DNA of 11,500 nucleotides from Acidobacteriota bacterium (lineage in GTDB: Bacteria; Acidobacteriota; Terriglobia; Acidiferrales; UBA7541), in NCBI GenBank assembly GCA_003224135.1, contig QHYO01000010.1, forward strand, positions 2,035-13,534, in the 5' to 3' direction. The notes beneath the pieces are model-generated. The model was not told the origin of the DNA and did no database searches. It saw only the letters and a list, made by a program, of their open reading frames with translations. A program made the position numbers and the translations under genes. Of this stretch, positions 1-6,739 are shown in pieces; position 1 is the first letter of the stretch; each line of letters begins with the position of its first letter.

Positions 1-1553
1 TTGTGATGGAAATGGAGAAATGCGCATTTCCAGAGGCGATTCGCGTCGTCGCGGAAAAGTGCGGGATTGCGATTCCGCAGCCGAAAGAGCGTTCACCGGA
101 AGAGCGGCGGGAAAATCAGCAACGCACAATACTGGTGGAGATTCATCGCGAGGCGCAAACATTCTTTGTGAAACAACTGGAAGGAACGCTCGAAGGAAAG
201 GCAGCGCGCGCGTATCTGGAAGATCGCGGACTGGATAGGGATACGATGACGCGTTTCGGAATTGGTTATGCGCCGAGCGGCGGGGACTTGTTGCTTCGGC
301 ATTTGCGGGGAAAACATCCAGAGAAGACGCTGGTGGAGTCGGGGCTGGTCTCGCGGGACCAGAGCGGGCGGCATTTCGATCGGTTCCGGCGGCGGATTAC
401 GTTTCCAATCGCAAATGAGTCGGCAAAAATTGTGGCCTTTGGAGCGCGGGCCTTGGGCGATGACCAGCCGAAGTATCTGAATTCACCCGAGACACCGATT
501 TATTCGAAAAGCAATGTGCTGTATCACCTGGATCGCGCGAAGGATGCGCTGCGGCGCGCGGACTTTGCGGTGCTAGTGGAAGGCTACATGGATGCGATTG
601 CTGTGGCACGCGCGGGGATCAGCAATGTGGTGGCAAGCTGCGGAACCGCATTGGCGGAGCCGCAGATTAAGCTGCTAGGAAGATTTACAAAGCGCGTGAT
701 CGTGAACTACGACCCGGACACGGCGGGACAGGCGGCGACAGAGCGGTCGTTGACTGCGTTATTGGAGCAGGATTTCGAGGTGAGAGTGCTTGCGTTACCG
801 CCCATCGGCGATAAAAAGGCTGACCCGGACTTGTACATTCGCGAAAGGGGAGCCGACGCGTATCTGAAGCAGGTGAAGGAAGCGCCGCCTTACGTCGATT
901 ATCTGATTACGCGCGCGCGGCAGATGGATTTGACAAGCGGAGAAGGGAAACTACGCGCGGTAAACTTTCTTTTGCCGTATGTTCAGAAAATTCCGAACCG
1001 CATTCTGCGCTCAGAGTGGGCGACGAGAATCGCGCAACAGTTGCATTTGGATGAGCCCGTAGTCCGTGCGGCCTTGAGCAAGGCGGCAAGCGAGCGCCGC
1101 AGCGAAGTAAGGCTGCAGCCGGAGCTCGTGCGGCACTCGGCAAAGCCGGCGGAGCGGCGGCTAATTCGAATGCTGGCAGAGGCGGAGGGCTTTCGCCGGG
1201 AACTGGCGCAGCATTTGCAGGCATCGCAGCTTCATCTTGGCTTGGAAACGGAGAAAATCTTTGCAGCGTTGATCGGTGCGAGCATTTCTGGTGAACCGTT
1301 TCACGCCTCCGAAGTTGGAGCGAAGATGGACGATCGCGAACGGCGTCTGTTTTTCGAGATTCTGTTCGAGGAGGCGCAGGAACCGGCCTGGGAAGAAGCG
1401 CAGAGCTGCCTGGACACGCTGGCGCGCAAGCAAATCGAGCGCGAATTGACGGACGTCCAGAGGGGAATCGAAGCGAATCCCACGGGGCCCGCGATGCGGG
1501 AGCTTTTGACTCGAAAACAGGAGCTGATGAGGAGGCTGGCGGCGTCGGGCTGA
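1..1553 (+). CDS. dnaG: DNA primase DnaG, 5'-truncated by window edge
   Basis: DnaG makes the RNA primers for DNA replication, working with the DnaB helicase. The frame is already open at the left edge and begins with the end of the zinc-binding domain: the FVMEMEKCAFPEAIRVV stretch normally follows the CHC2 zinc finger, which is missing only because of the window boundary. About 516 residues are visible. Numbering from the GTG at base 3, they show the primase core (FRRRITFPI near 128-136, FGARAL near 146, KYLNSPETPIYSKSNVLY near 157-174), then the TOPRIM domain with catalytic EGYMD (193-197) and the acidic metal site DPDTAG (237-242). The C-terminal 150 or so residues are helical and charged, as expected of the DnaB-binding domain. 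The stop is TGA. rpoD follows on the same strand after 420 bases, recalling the dnaG-rpoD part of the classical macromolecular-synthesis operon. No rpsU is visible here. The identification is secure. Confidence 0.97.
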   Translation, partial: VMEMEKCAFPEAIRVVAEKCGIAIPQPKERSPEERRENQQRTILVEIHREAQTFFVKQLEGTLEGKAARAYLEDRGLDRDTMTRFGIGYAPSGGDLLLRHLRGKHPEKTLVESGLVSRDQSGRHFDRFRRRITFPIANESAKIVAFGARALGDDQPKYLNSPETPIYSKSNVLYHLDRAKDALRRADFAVLVEGYMDAIAVARAGISNVVASCGTALAEPQIKLLGRFTKRVIVNYDPDTAGQAATERSLTALLEQDFEVRVLALPPIGDKKADPDLYIRERGADAYLKQVKEAPPYVDYLITRARQMDLTSGEGKLRAVNFLLPYVQKIPNRILRSEWATRIAQQLHLDEPVVRAALSKAASERRSEVRLQPELVRHSAKPAERRLIRMLAEAEGFRRELAQHLQASQLHLGLETEKIFAALIGASISGEPFHASEVGAKMDDRERRLFFEILFEEAQEPAWEEAQSCLDTLARKQIERELTDVQRGIEANPTGPAMRELLTRKQELMRRLAASG

Positions 1554-1591
1554 GCGGGGTGTTGTTCCACAGGAATCCCACAAGTAAAACA

Positions 1592-1621
1592 TTGACGGGG
1601 TGGGACTTACCCATGTAGCGT
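1592..1621 (+). promoter_or_regulatory. Weak candidate promoter upstream of rpoD
   Basis: TTGACG at 1592-1597 is a good -35 box. With an 18-base spacer the hexamer at 1616-1621 is TAGCGT, which keeps the three most conserved -10 positions (T1, A2, T6) but not the middle. It would serve rpoD or a leader RNA. This is a consensus match only and is tentative. Confidence 0.25.
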
Positions 1622-1662
1622 AGAAGGGTTTTTCGGGTAACGATTTCCGGGCTAAATGCATC

Positions 1663-1668
1663 TATACT
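1663..1668 (+). promoter_or_regulatory. Candidate -10 box TATACT before the structured leader
   Basis: TATACT is a 5-of-6 match to the sigma70 -10 hexamer and would place a start of transcription near 1675, just where the possible structured RNA begins. No convincing -35 box lies 16-19 bases upstream, and there is no extended -10 TG, so the call depends on one hexamer plus its position. Confidence 0.3.
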
Positions 1669-1670
1669 AA

Positions 1671-1853
1671 TGCAGTTAGCGGCGAGGATCGGCCCCCGTG
1701 ATGCGAAACGGGCAGCATCCGGGCGAGCGAAAAGCGGCGGCGCGGCGTAGCGAGCTTCACAACAAATTAAACTGTGAACAGGGGAAAGTCCCCAAACGTG
1801 CGGTTGCGCGTCCCGCCCAACGTGTCTTATTACGAGATTGTTAGCCGCTTGCG
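1671..1853 (+). ncRNA. Possible structured RNA or long rpoD 5' leader
   Basis: This stretch of the 420-base dnaG-rpoD gap has no credible gene but several clean helices. AGCGGC (1678-1683) can pair with GCCGCT (1844-1849), and GCA (1672-1674) with TGC (1850-1852) beyond a 3-base bulge, which closes a domain of about 180 nt. Inside it are CCCGT/ACGGG (1695-1699/1708-1712) or, as an alternative using its loop, GATGC/GCATC (1700-1704/1715-1719). Further on are TTCACA/TGTGAA (1756-1761/1773-1778), GGGGA/TCCCC (1781-1785/1789-1793) and CGTGC/GCGCG (1797-1801/1806-1810, with one G-U pair). It could be a small RNA (the size resembles 6S RNA) or a cis-acting rpoD leader. I recognise no family signature, and GC-rich DNA forms hairpins easily, so the call is tentative. 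The remaining gap (1854-1962) shows nothing I can name. Confidence 0.3.
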
Positions 1854-1962
1854 GTCATGATTGAGGTCGGCTGCAACGGTCGCGATTAGAATGTCCCCGA
1901 ACGCCCGGCGGAGAACCTGGAGGCTCTAGAAGGATGCCTTCGGGACGATGCTTGCTGATTGC

Positions 1963-1970
1963 GGGAGGAG
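1963..1970 (+). promoter_or_regulatory. Ribosome binding site that fixes the rpoD start
   Basis: GGGAGGAG contains a full Shine-Dalgarno core (GGAGG), 5 bases before the GTG at 1974. An in-frame TTG at 1959 lies upstream of this site, directly after a TGA stop, and has no ribosome binding site of its own. The GTG is therefore the better start. Confidence 0.7.
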
Positions 1971-1973
1971 TTT

Positions 1974-3710
1974 GTGGCGCAGGTTCTTGAAGAAAAATAC
2001 GAAGCAGTGCGCGCGCTGATTGCGGTCGGCAAAGAGCGCGGCTATCTGCTTTACGATGAAGTGAACGATTCGCTTCCTGCCGAAGTGCATTCCTCGGAAG
2101 AGATCGACGATCTGCTGACGACGTTCGAGCGGAACGGAATCGAAATTTACGAGGATCAAGCCGCGGCAAAAGCAGCGCGCGCCGTGGAGTTGTCGGTCGA
2201 ACAGACCGAGCGGGACTCGACCGCGAAAGACGACGGTCATGCGGAAGAGAGCAGCGACCTCGATCTGACGCCAGGTTCACTGGAAAAAACGAACGACCCC
2301 GTGCGCATGTATTTGCGCGAAATGGGAACGGTGCCGTTGTTGACGCGTGAAGGCGAAGTGACCATCGCCAAGCGCATCGAGCGCGGCCAACTGGTGGTGA
2401 TGAAGGCGATTACGCGTTCGCCAATTGTCATCAAGGAATTGATCGCTGTCGGCGATGATTTGCGCAAAGGCGCGCGGTCGATCAAAGAAATTGTTCAGTT
2501 CGACGACGAAGAACTCACCGAAGAGAAAATCGCGAACAAGACCAAGCAGACGCTGAAGTACATCGACAAGATCGCGAAGCTCTACGACACGGCGCTGAAA
2601 CAGGCCGTGAAGCTTGATAAAACACCGAAAGCGAAAAAGCGGTCGTACATACGCGCGAAGTGGGATGTGGCGCGGACGCGCGTGGAAATTTCGGTGGAAA
2701 TTCGCGGAATTGATTTTAATCCGTTTGAGAAAAAGCGCCTGATCGACAAAATGCGCGGCACGGTCGAGCGGCTGCAGTCGCTTGAACGGGAAGCGGGGCG
2801 CCTGGAACGCCGCGCCGATGTGGCAAAAGGCGATGTAGCGGCCGAAGCGCGTAAGGAACTTCGCACGCGACGTTCAGAGCTGAAGGACATTGAGGAGGCC
2901 AGCGAAGTCGGGCTCACCGAGCTGAAGCGCACGCTGACGTTCATTCATCGCGGCGAAGCGGAAGCGGAACAGGCCAAAAAAGAATTGATTGAGGCTAACC
3001 TCCGACTGGTCGTATCGATCGCGAAGAAATACACCAATCGCGGATTGCAGTTCCTGGATTTGATTCAGGAAGGCAACATCGGCTTGATGAAGGCTGTGGA
3101 TAAATTCGAGTGGCGCCGCGGATACAAGTTTTCGACGTATGCGACGTGGTGGATTCGGCAGGCCATCACGCGCGCAATTGCGGATCAGGCGCGCACGATT
3201 CGTATTCCCGTGCACATGATCGAAACGATCAACAAGCTGGTGCGCACCAGCCGGCAACTGGTGCAGGAACTGGGTCGCGAGCCGACCAGCGAAGAGATCG
3301 CAAAGCGCATGGACATACCGGTGTCCAAGGTTCGCAAGATCCTGAAAATCGCGCAGGAGCCGATTTCCCTTGAAACACCGATTGGCGAGGAAGAGGATTC
3401 GCATCTCGGTGATTTCATCGAGGACAAAGCGGTAGTTTCGCCGTCGGATGCGGTCATCAACCTGAACCTGAAGGAGCAGACGTCTTCGGTGTTGAAGACG
3501 CTGACTCCGCGCGAGGAAAAAGTCATCAAGATGCGATTTGGGCTGGACGATGGCAGCGAGCACACGCTAGAAGAAGTGGGCCAATCGTTTGCCGTGACCC
3601 GCGAACGTATTCGCCAGATTGAGGCGAAAGCGCTGCGCAAGCTGCGGCACCCTTCGCGCTCGCGGAAGCTGCGGGCGTTTCTTGAAGGCCCTTCGCGGGA
3701 CTATCTATAA
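1974..3710 (+). CDS. rpoD: RNA polymerase primary sigma factor RpoD (sigma70)
   Basis: This is the housekeeping sigma factor, which directs RNA polymerase to -35/-10 promoters. From the GTG start it has 578 residues. Region 1.1 is near 5-65. Region 1.2 is near 107-138 ([20 protein letters not shown]). A long charged non-conserved insert of about 190 residues follows. Region 2 is near 330-420, with [12 protein letters not shown], the core-binding [17 protein letters not shown] and the -10 recognition/melting segment [19 protein letters not shown]. Region 3 is near 421-500. Region 4 is near 508-578, with the helix-turn-helix [20 protein letters not shown] and the closing [14 protein letters not shown]. 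All are hallmarks of a group 1 sigma70. The insert between 1.2 and 2.1 is rich in Lys, Glu and Arg and probably helical. The gene follows dnaG after 420 bases and ends at a strong terminator, so it probably has its own promoter in the gap. The assignment is secure; the start is probable. Confidence 0.98.
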   Translation: MAQVLEEKYEAVRALIAVGKERGYLLYDEVNDSLPAEVHSSEEIDDLLTTFERNGIEIYEDQAAAKAARAVELSVEQTERDSTAKDDGHAEESSDLDLTPGSLEKTNDPVRMYLREMGTVPLLTREGEVTIAKRIERGQLVVMKAITRSPIVIKELIAVGDDLRKGARSIKEIVQFDDEELTEEKIANKTKQTLKYIDKIAKLYDTALKQAVKLDKTPKAKKRSYIRAKWDVARTRVEISVEIRGIDFNPFEKKRLIDKMRGTVERLQSLEREAGRLERRADVAKGDVAAEARKELRTRRSELKDIEEASEVGLTELKRTLTFIHRGEAEAEQAKKELIEANLRLVVSIAKKYTNRGLQFLDLIQEGNIGLMKAVDKFEWRRGYKFSTYATWWIRQAITRAIADQARTIRIPVHMIETINKLVRTSRQLVQELGREPTSEEIAKRMDIPVSKVRKILKIAQEPISLETPIGEEEDSHLGDFIEDKAVVSPSDAVINLNLKEQTSSVLKTLTPREEKVIKMRFGLDDGSEHTLEEVGQSFAVTRERIRQIEAKALRKLRHPSRSRKLRAFLEGPSRDYL

Positions 3711-3751
3711 GAATTGGGAAGCACCCAGTTACTTGAAGGCCTCGCCAGGAC

Positions 3752-3784
3752 AACGCCTCCAAACACGGGGGCGTTCTTATTTTG
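3752..3784 (+). terminator. Rho-independent terminator of rpoD
   Basis: AACGCCTCC (3752-3760) pairs with GGGGGCGTT (3767-3775) around the loop AAACAC, giving a 9-bp stem with one G-U pair. CTTATTTT follows directly. It lies 41 bases after the rpoD stop. The T-run is only on the + strand side, so it acts mainly on rpoD. The stop codon of the convergent gene (3777-3779) lies inside this T-run. Confidence 0.85.
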
Positions 3785-4133
3785 CAAGGAACTCAGCAAC
3801 CATTCGGATCTTGCCGACGATGTTGCCGTTGCATTTGGAGAGGTCTTCTGCCGGGATCCAATATTCTTGATGAATGGAACTTCCGACCGTATGGACTGTG
3901 TATGCCGCCAAGAAATCGGTCTTGACTTCGAACATCGTAACGTATCCGGCGCCTTGTTTTGGGCTAGAAGCGTTCCAATCTCGTGCGATTTGGATTGCAT
4001 ATTCTTTGTTGAGCACCGGGTAGAAGATGGACTGGCCCGGAAGCCGTGCTGGAAACGCTGTGTAGTCGGATTCCGCGATGAGCTGAAGTTCCCTTGGGCC
4101 GACCGGTCGGTACAGTAGCGTAGTAGATTCCAT
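3777..4133 (-). CDS. Small protein of the 'ADP-ribosylation/crystallin J1' type
   Basis: A 118-residue cytosolic protein with no signal peptide or membrane segment. From memory, its pattern (LLYRPVGPRELQLI near 6-19, FPARLPGQSIFYPVLNKEYAIQIARDW near 27-53, GYVTMFEV near 63-70, QEYWIPAEDL near 89-98) matches short bacterial proteins commonly annotated 'ADP-ribosylation/crystallin J1'. The order of an early Arg (YRP), a central Tyr followed by an IA helix, and a late Glu (EYWIP) is reminiscent of the ADP-ribosyltransferase R/H-Y-E layout. That is inference; no activity can be claimed. It is the last gene of a three-gene cassette, 53 bases after the HicB-like gene, whose frame runs open across this ATG. 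The upstream AAGAAGAA is only a weak ribosome binding site. The gene is clearly more AT-rich than rpoD, and its stop overlaps the rpoD terminator. The CDS is likely real; its function is unsure. Confidence 0.75.
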   Translation of the reverse strand: MESTTLLYRPVGPRELQLIAESDYTAFPARLPGQSIFYPVLNKEYAIQIARDWNASSPKQGAGYVTMFEVKTDFLAAYTVHTVGSSIHQEYWIPAEDLSKCNGNIVGKIRMVAEFLAK

Positions 4134-4186
4134 AATTCTTCTTGTTCAGTAGGCAGTTCTACGTAGGCGGAGTAGTTGCGTGTCTC

Positions 4187-4360
4187 CTAGACCGGCAGGC
4201 CCTCTTCCCGCAGCCCGTCGAGATGGAAAGCAATTGCTTCATGCATGTTCTTTTCGACTGCGGCGCGCTTGGCGCTCGTAGATACGCAGCCGGACAGTTC
4301 GGGCGAATATGCGGAATATCCATACTGGGTTTGTTCAATCACGATCAAATATTCTTTCAC
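4187..4360 (-). CDS. HicB-like antitoxin-type protein, apparently cut by an amber codon
   Basis: A GTG start (4358-4360) lies 6 bases after the stop of the upstream VOC gene, with a GAGG ribosome binding site inside that gene's end. The 57 residues begin VKEYLIVIEQTQYGYSAYSP and continue with ELSGCVSTSAKRAAVEKNMHEAI and FHLDGLREEGLPV. This is the compact HicB fold: a strand pair, the PELSGC turn, then a helix ending in G-L-R-E-x-G-L-P-V. Typical relatives go on with PEPxxYSAYVEVP. Here a TAG (4187-4189) follows LPV, and the next in-frame codons (4186 down to 4136) read ETRNYSAYVELPTEQEE, clearly the missing C-terminus. The last beta strand is therefore lost unless the amber is read through. 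No HicA-type toxin lies nearby; the next gene is the crystallin-J1-type protein. It may be a damaged gene, a functional short form, or a sequencing error. The HicB-like call is fairly sure; its function is unknown. Confidence 0.7.
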   Translation of the reverse strand: MKEYLIVIEQTQYGYSAYSPELSGCVSTSAKRAAVEKNMHEAIAFHLDGLREEGLPV

Positions 4361-4366
4361 GTCAGG

Positions 4367-4723
4367 CTACCTCGGTTGCCCGAATGTAATCCAGAATCCG
4401 TTGCAATCACGAATGATGAATTCACGCATATCGTAGAAAGTATCGTGAAGGTCTTCGACGATTTGAACTTGGTCTTTAAGGTGTCGGTACAAGCCGGCAA
4501 CGTTGTCCGTCGTTATGTAGAGGTCGACCTCACGACGGTGTTCAGCGCTCGCTTTCCCACCTATATTGAGCATCAGTTCGCCGTTTCCACAAGACAACTT
4601 CGCCCAGTTGATTTCGCCATCCTCCTCGTTTTGTCGAATTAATTTGAATCCGATTGAGGTGTACCAATCGACCGTAGCGCTAACATTCGGAACGTGAATC
4701 ATCGGAACGACTGTTTGTGGCAT
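4367..4723 (-). CDS. VOC (glyoxalase/bleomycin-resistance fold) protein
   Basis: A 118-residue, single-module VOC protein, probably a cytosolic homodimer. The start (VVPMIHVPNVSATVDWYTSIGFKL) and the end (MREFIIRDCNGFWITFGQP) are classic for the paired beta-alpha-beta-beta-beta units of this superfamily, which includes glyoxalase I, fosfomycin-resistance enzymes and bleomycin-binding proteins. H10, E49 (GNGELML) and E101 (MREF) sit where metal ligands are found in the enzymes. The fourth position is not a His (VDLYI, near 66-70), so a metal-dependent reaction is doubtful and a binding role is as likely. The ATG is preceded by AGGTG at good spacing. It is the first gene of the cassette running to 3777, with only 6 bases before the HicB-like gene, so they are probably co-transcribed. 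It is divergent from the MscS gene. The substrate is unknown. Confidence 0.88.
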   Translation of the reverse strand: MPQTVVPMIHVPNVSATVDWYTSIGFKLIRQNEEDGEINWAKLSCGNGELMLNIGGKASAEHRREVDLYITTDNVAGLYRHLKDQVQIVEDLHDTFYDMREFIIRDCNGFWITFGQPR

Positions 4724-4812
4724 GGTTCACCTGCTGGCGTCTAGTGACAATCTTTCATGAGCCTAGGAGCGGAGGCAGCGTACTAGAATAGTGTCACAGC
4801 CGAAAGGGGCAC
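4724..4812. promoter_or_regulatory. Divergent promoter region between the VOC and MscS genes
   Basis: This 89-base gap must serve both divergent genes. On the + strand TAGAAT (4784-4789) is a fair -10 box, 23 bases before the MscS start, but no good -35 box accompanies it. AAAGGGG (4803-4809) is the MscS ribosome binding site. A 6-base inverted pair GTGACA/TGTCAC (4744-4749/4792-4797) brackets the region and could be chance. No convincing - strand promoter was found. Confidence 0.35.
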
Positions 4813-6693
4813 ATGCGGACTGCACAGAAAATTGCGGCGACCGGATTGATCGTAGCGTTGGGAGCGGTGGGGTACGGCATTTTTGAATTGGACCATCCGT
4901 CGACGGTTTTAGCCAAGAAAAAGGCGGCTGCGGCGCAAGCGGCGCCGGTGGATCAGACGCCGCTCAAGATCGCGCAGCAACTGGCGCAGATAGCCGACAC
5001 GCCAGAAGAACAAGAGCTTGCGAAGGAAGCGCTGCGGCTGAGCGATTACGAACTGGATTTGTCTTTCAACATTGCGCTGCAGGACGCGGAGGCGCATCCG
5101 GCGGAACTTTCCGCCGAAGCAAAAGAAATTCAAGCGCGGCTTCAGAAAGCGCGGAGATTCCAACAGGCGTTACAGGCCCAGGTCGATCAGCTCACCGCAG
5201 AAATCCCGAAGGCCAGTGAAGCCAAGAAGGATACGCTGCAGGATCAGCTCGATCTGGCGAAGGCAAATCTCGACGTTGCGACCAACGACGTGGACGATGC
5301 AAAGCGCGATTTGACCGATGCGGGCGGAAACGTCCACGACCGCATCGAGAAGATGAAGCAGCAGCACGAAGAAGCGGACAAGGCCCGCTCATCGGGCGAC
5401 CAGAAGTTTCCAGGCGCAGCGCCTGAAAAGCTTGGCATGGTGCACGGCGCTCAACAGTGGATGGCGCTGAACGCAAAGAAAAAGCTCCTGCTGCGAGCGA
5501 AGACGGATGCCGACAATCTAATAGCGTCGTTGACAGAACAACACAACGCGTTATCGGCTCAAATTGACGCGGAAAAATTCAACTCGCCTGACCTGGCGGC
5601 ACACTCGAAAATTTCGGATGCGGTGAGCGGCACGGCTCCCGCCGAGGCGGCAACATCGTCGGTCACGGAGAGCGTGCGCAAGACGCGGAGCACGGCGGAC
5701 GCCAAGGCCGCGCTTGCGACCACGAAGGCAGTTACGGCCGACCAGCGCAATCTGACGAGCCTGGACAAGCGCGTCGATAACGAGAAAGAACTTTCTGAAA
5801 CATACGGCGAATGGATCGATCTGGTCTCGGATCGTCAGCGAGCGGTGGTGCAACGCGTTTTGATCGGAATGGCAATTGTGTTGGGAATCGCGCTGATCGG
5901 AGTTTTCTTCAACACCTGGCTGGAGAAGTTGCTGGAAAAGACGAAGCTCGATCGGCGGCAGGTGCAGACACTGCGCGCGACGGCGAGAGTTTCGGTTCAA
6001 GTCATTGCGGTGCTACTGATCTTGCTGGTGATTTTTGGTCCGCCAAGCCAACTCGGTACATTCCTTGGCCTTGCGGGCGCCGGCCTCACTGTCGCGCTGA
6101 AGGATTTCATTGTCAGCTTCCTTGGCTGGTTTGTGTTGATGGGGAGGAACGGGATTCGCCTGGGCGATTGGGTTGAAATCAATGGAGTGACGGGCGAAGT
6201 TGTCGAGATCGGGTTGTTTCACACCGTGCTGCTGGAGACAGGAAATTGGGCAGATTCCGGACATCCGACGGGAAGGCGCGTGACGTTTACCAACAACTAC
6301 GCGATTGAGGGGCATTACTTCAACTTCTCCACGTCAGGGCAGTGGCTGTGGGACGAATTGCAGGTGGTACTGCCGACCGGTGAAGATCCTTATCCAGTGA
6401 TTGAGGCGATTCAGAAGCGAGTGATGGAAGCGACGCACGAAAACGCGAAAGAAGCGGCACGAGAACTGAAGAACGCCGCGGGAAGTCGCGACATCGGAAT
6501 GTTCAGCGCGGAGCCGTCCATCAATCTGAGGCCGGTGCTCGGCGGAATCGAAATTTCCGTGCGGTACATTACGCAAGCAAATCAGCGATTTCAGCTGCGA
6601 ACGAAACTGAATCAGGCCGCAGTCGAACTGCTGGGCAGGCGAGGGATTACGGCGACTCCAGTCTCGCCGCCAACACCAACTGCTCCGGCATGA
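4813..6693 (+). CDS. Large MscS-family mechanosensitive channel with coiled-coil N-terminus
   Basis: A 626-residue inner-membrane protein of the small-conductance mechanosensitive channel superfamily, which releases solutes when membrane tension rises. An N-terminal hydrophobic segment (about 7-24) is a signal or anchor. Residues 35-340 are charged, Ala/Lys/Glu/Gln-rich and strongly coiled-coil-like (for example 100-190), so they are probably periplasmic. Two membrane segments follow (about 346-366 and 393-410). Then comes the Gly/Ala-rich pore helix and the MscS signature, LGLAGAGLTVALKDFIVSFL running into LMGRNGIRLGDWVEINGVTGEVVEIG (418-467). The C-terminal beta and alpha/beta domain runs to about 610 and ends in a Pro/Thr-rich tail. 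E. coli MscS has 286 residues, so more than half of this protein is extra N-terminal sequence, as in larger MscK/YbdG-like members. AAAGGGG before the ATG supports the start. The gene ends with TGATGA, 46 bases from the convergent lipoprotein gene, with no clear terminator between. The family is secure; gating and solute are unknown. Confidence 0.93.
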   Translation: MRTAQKIAATGLIVALGAVGYGIFELDHPSTVLAKKKAAAAQAAPVDQTPLKIAQQLAQIADTPEEQELAKEALRLSDYELDLSFNIALQDAEAHPAELSAEAKEIQARLQKARRFQQALQAQVDQLTAEIPKASEAKKDTLQDQLDLAKANLDVATNDVDDAKRDLTDAGGNVHDRIEKMKQQHEEADKARSSGDQKFPGAAPEKLGMVHGAQQWMALNAKKKLLLRAKTDADNLIASLTEQHNALSAQIDAEKFNSPDLAAHSKISDAVSGTAPAEAATSSVTESVRKTRSTADAKAALATTKAVTADQRNLTSLDKRVDNEKELSETYGEWIDLVSDRQRAVVQRVLIGMAIVLGIALIGVFFNTWLEKLLEKTKLDRRQVQTLRATARVSVQVIAVLLILLVIFGPPSQLGTFLGLAGAGLTVALKDFIVSFLGWFVLMGRNGIRLGDWVEINGVTGEVVEIGLFHTVLLETGNWADSGHPTGRRVTFTNNYAIEGHYFNFSTSGQWLWDELQVVLPTGEDPYPVIEAIQKRVMEATHENAKEAARELKNAAGSRDIGMFSAEPSINLRPVLGGIEISVRYITQANQRFQLRTKLNQAAVELLGRRGITATPVSPPTPTAPA

Positions 6694-6739
6694 TGAACGC
6701 GGAATTGTTCAACTTTTCGGCATGAGACGATCGGCAATT

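Noticed and set aside
907..1614. 235-codon open frame on the - strand under dnaG
   Set aside because: Antisense to a secure gene. The translation is rich in Pro, Ala, Ser and Arg with no domain pattern, typical of a GC-rich shadow frame.
1671..1853. Identity as RNase P RNA, tmRNA, SRP RNA or a cobalamin riboswitch
   Set aside because: Stretches such as GGGGAAAGTCCCC prompted the check, but the conserved cores of these RNAs are not present. 6S RNA is left open on size only, because several local hairpins do not fit its rod shape well.
1857..1889. Ten-codon ATG frame in the rpoD leader, considered as a leader peptide
   Set aside because: No ribosome binding site, no repeated regulatory codons, and no attenuator hairpin with a T-run after it.
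2874..3563. 229-codon open frame on the - strand under rpoD
   Set aside because: It lies opposite the most conserved part of rpoD, and its composition reflects the sigma factor codons. No start signal or motif.
4142..4642. 166-codon open frame on the + strand opposite the HicB-like and VOC genes
   Set aside because: The - strand frames give recognisable HicB-like and VOC proteins; this one shows no family pattern and no ribosome binding site.
4744..4797. GTGACA/TGTCAC inverted pair as an operator in the divergent region
   Set aside because: Only 6 bases per arm, 42 bases apart, with no second copy; easily chance.
6694..6739. Shared terminator between the MscS and lipoprotein genes
   Set aside because: There is a T-rich stretch (6737-6746), but no stem of useful length could be formed next to it on either strand.
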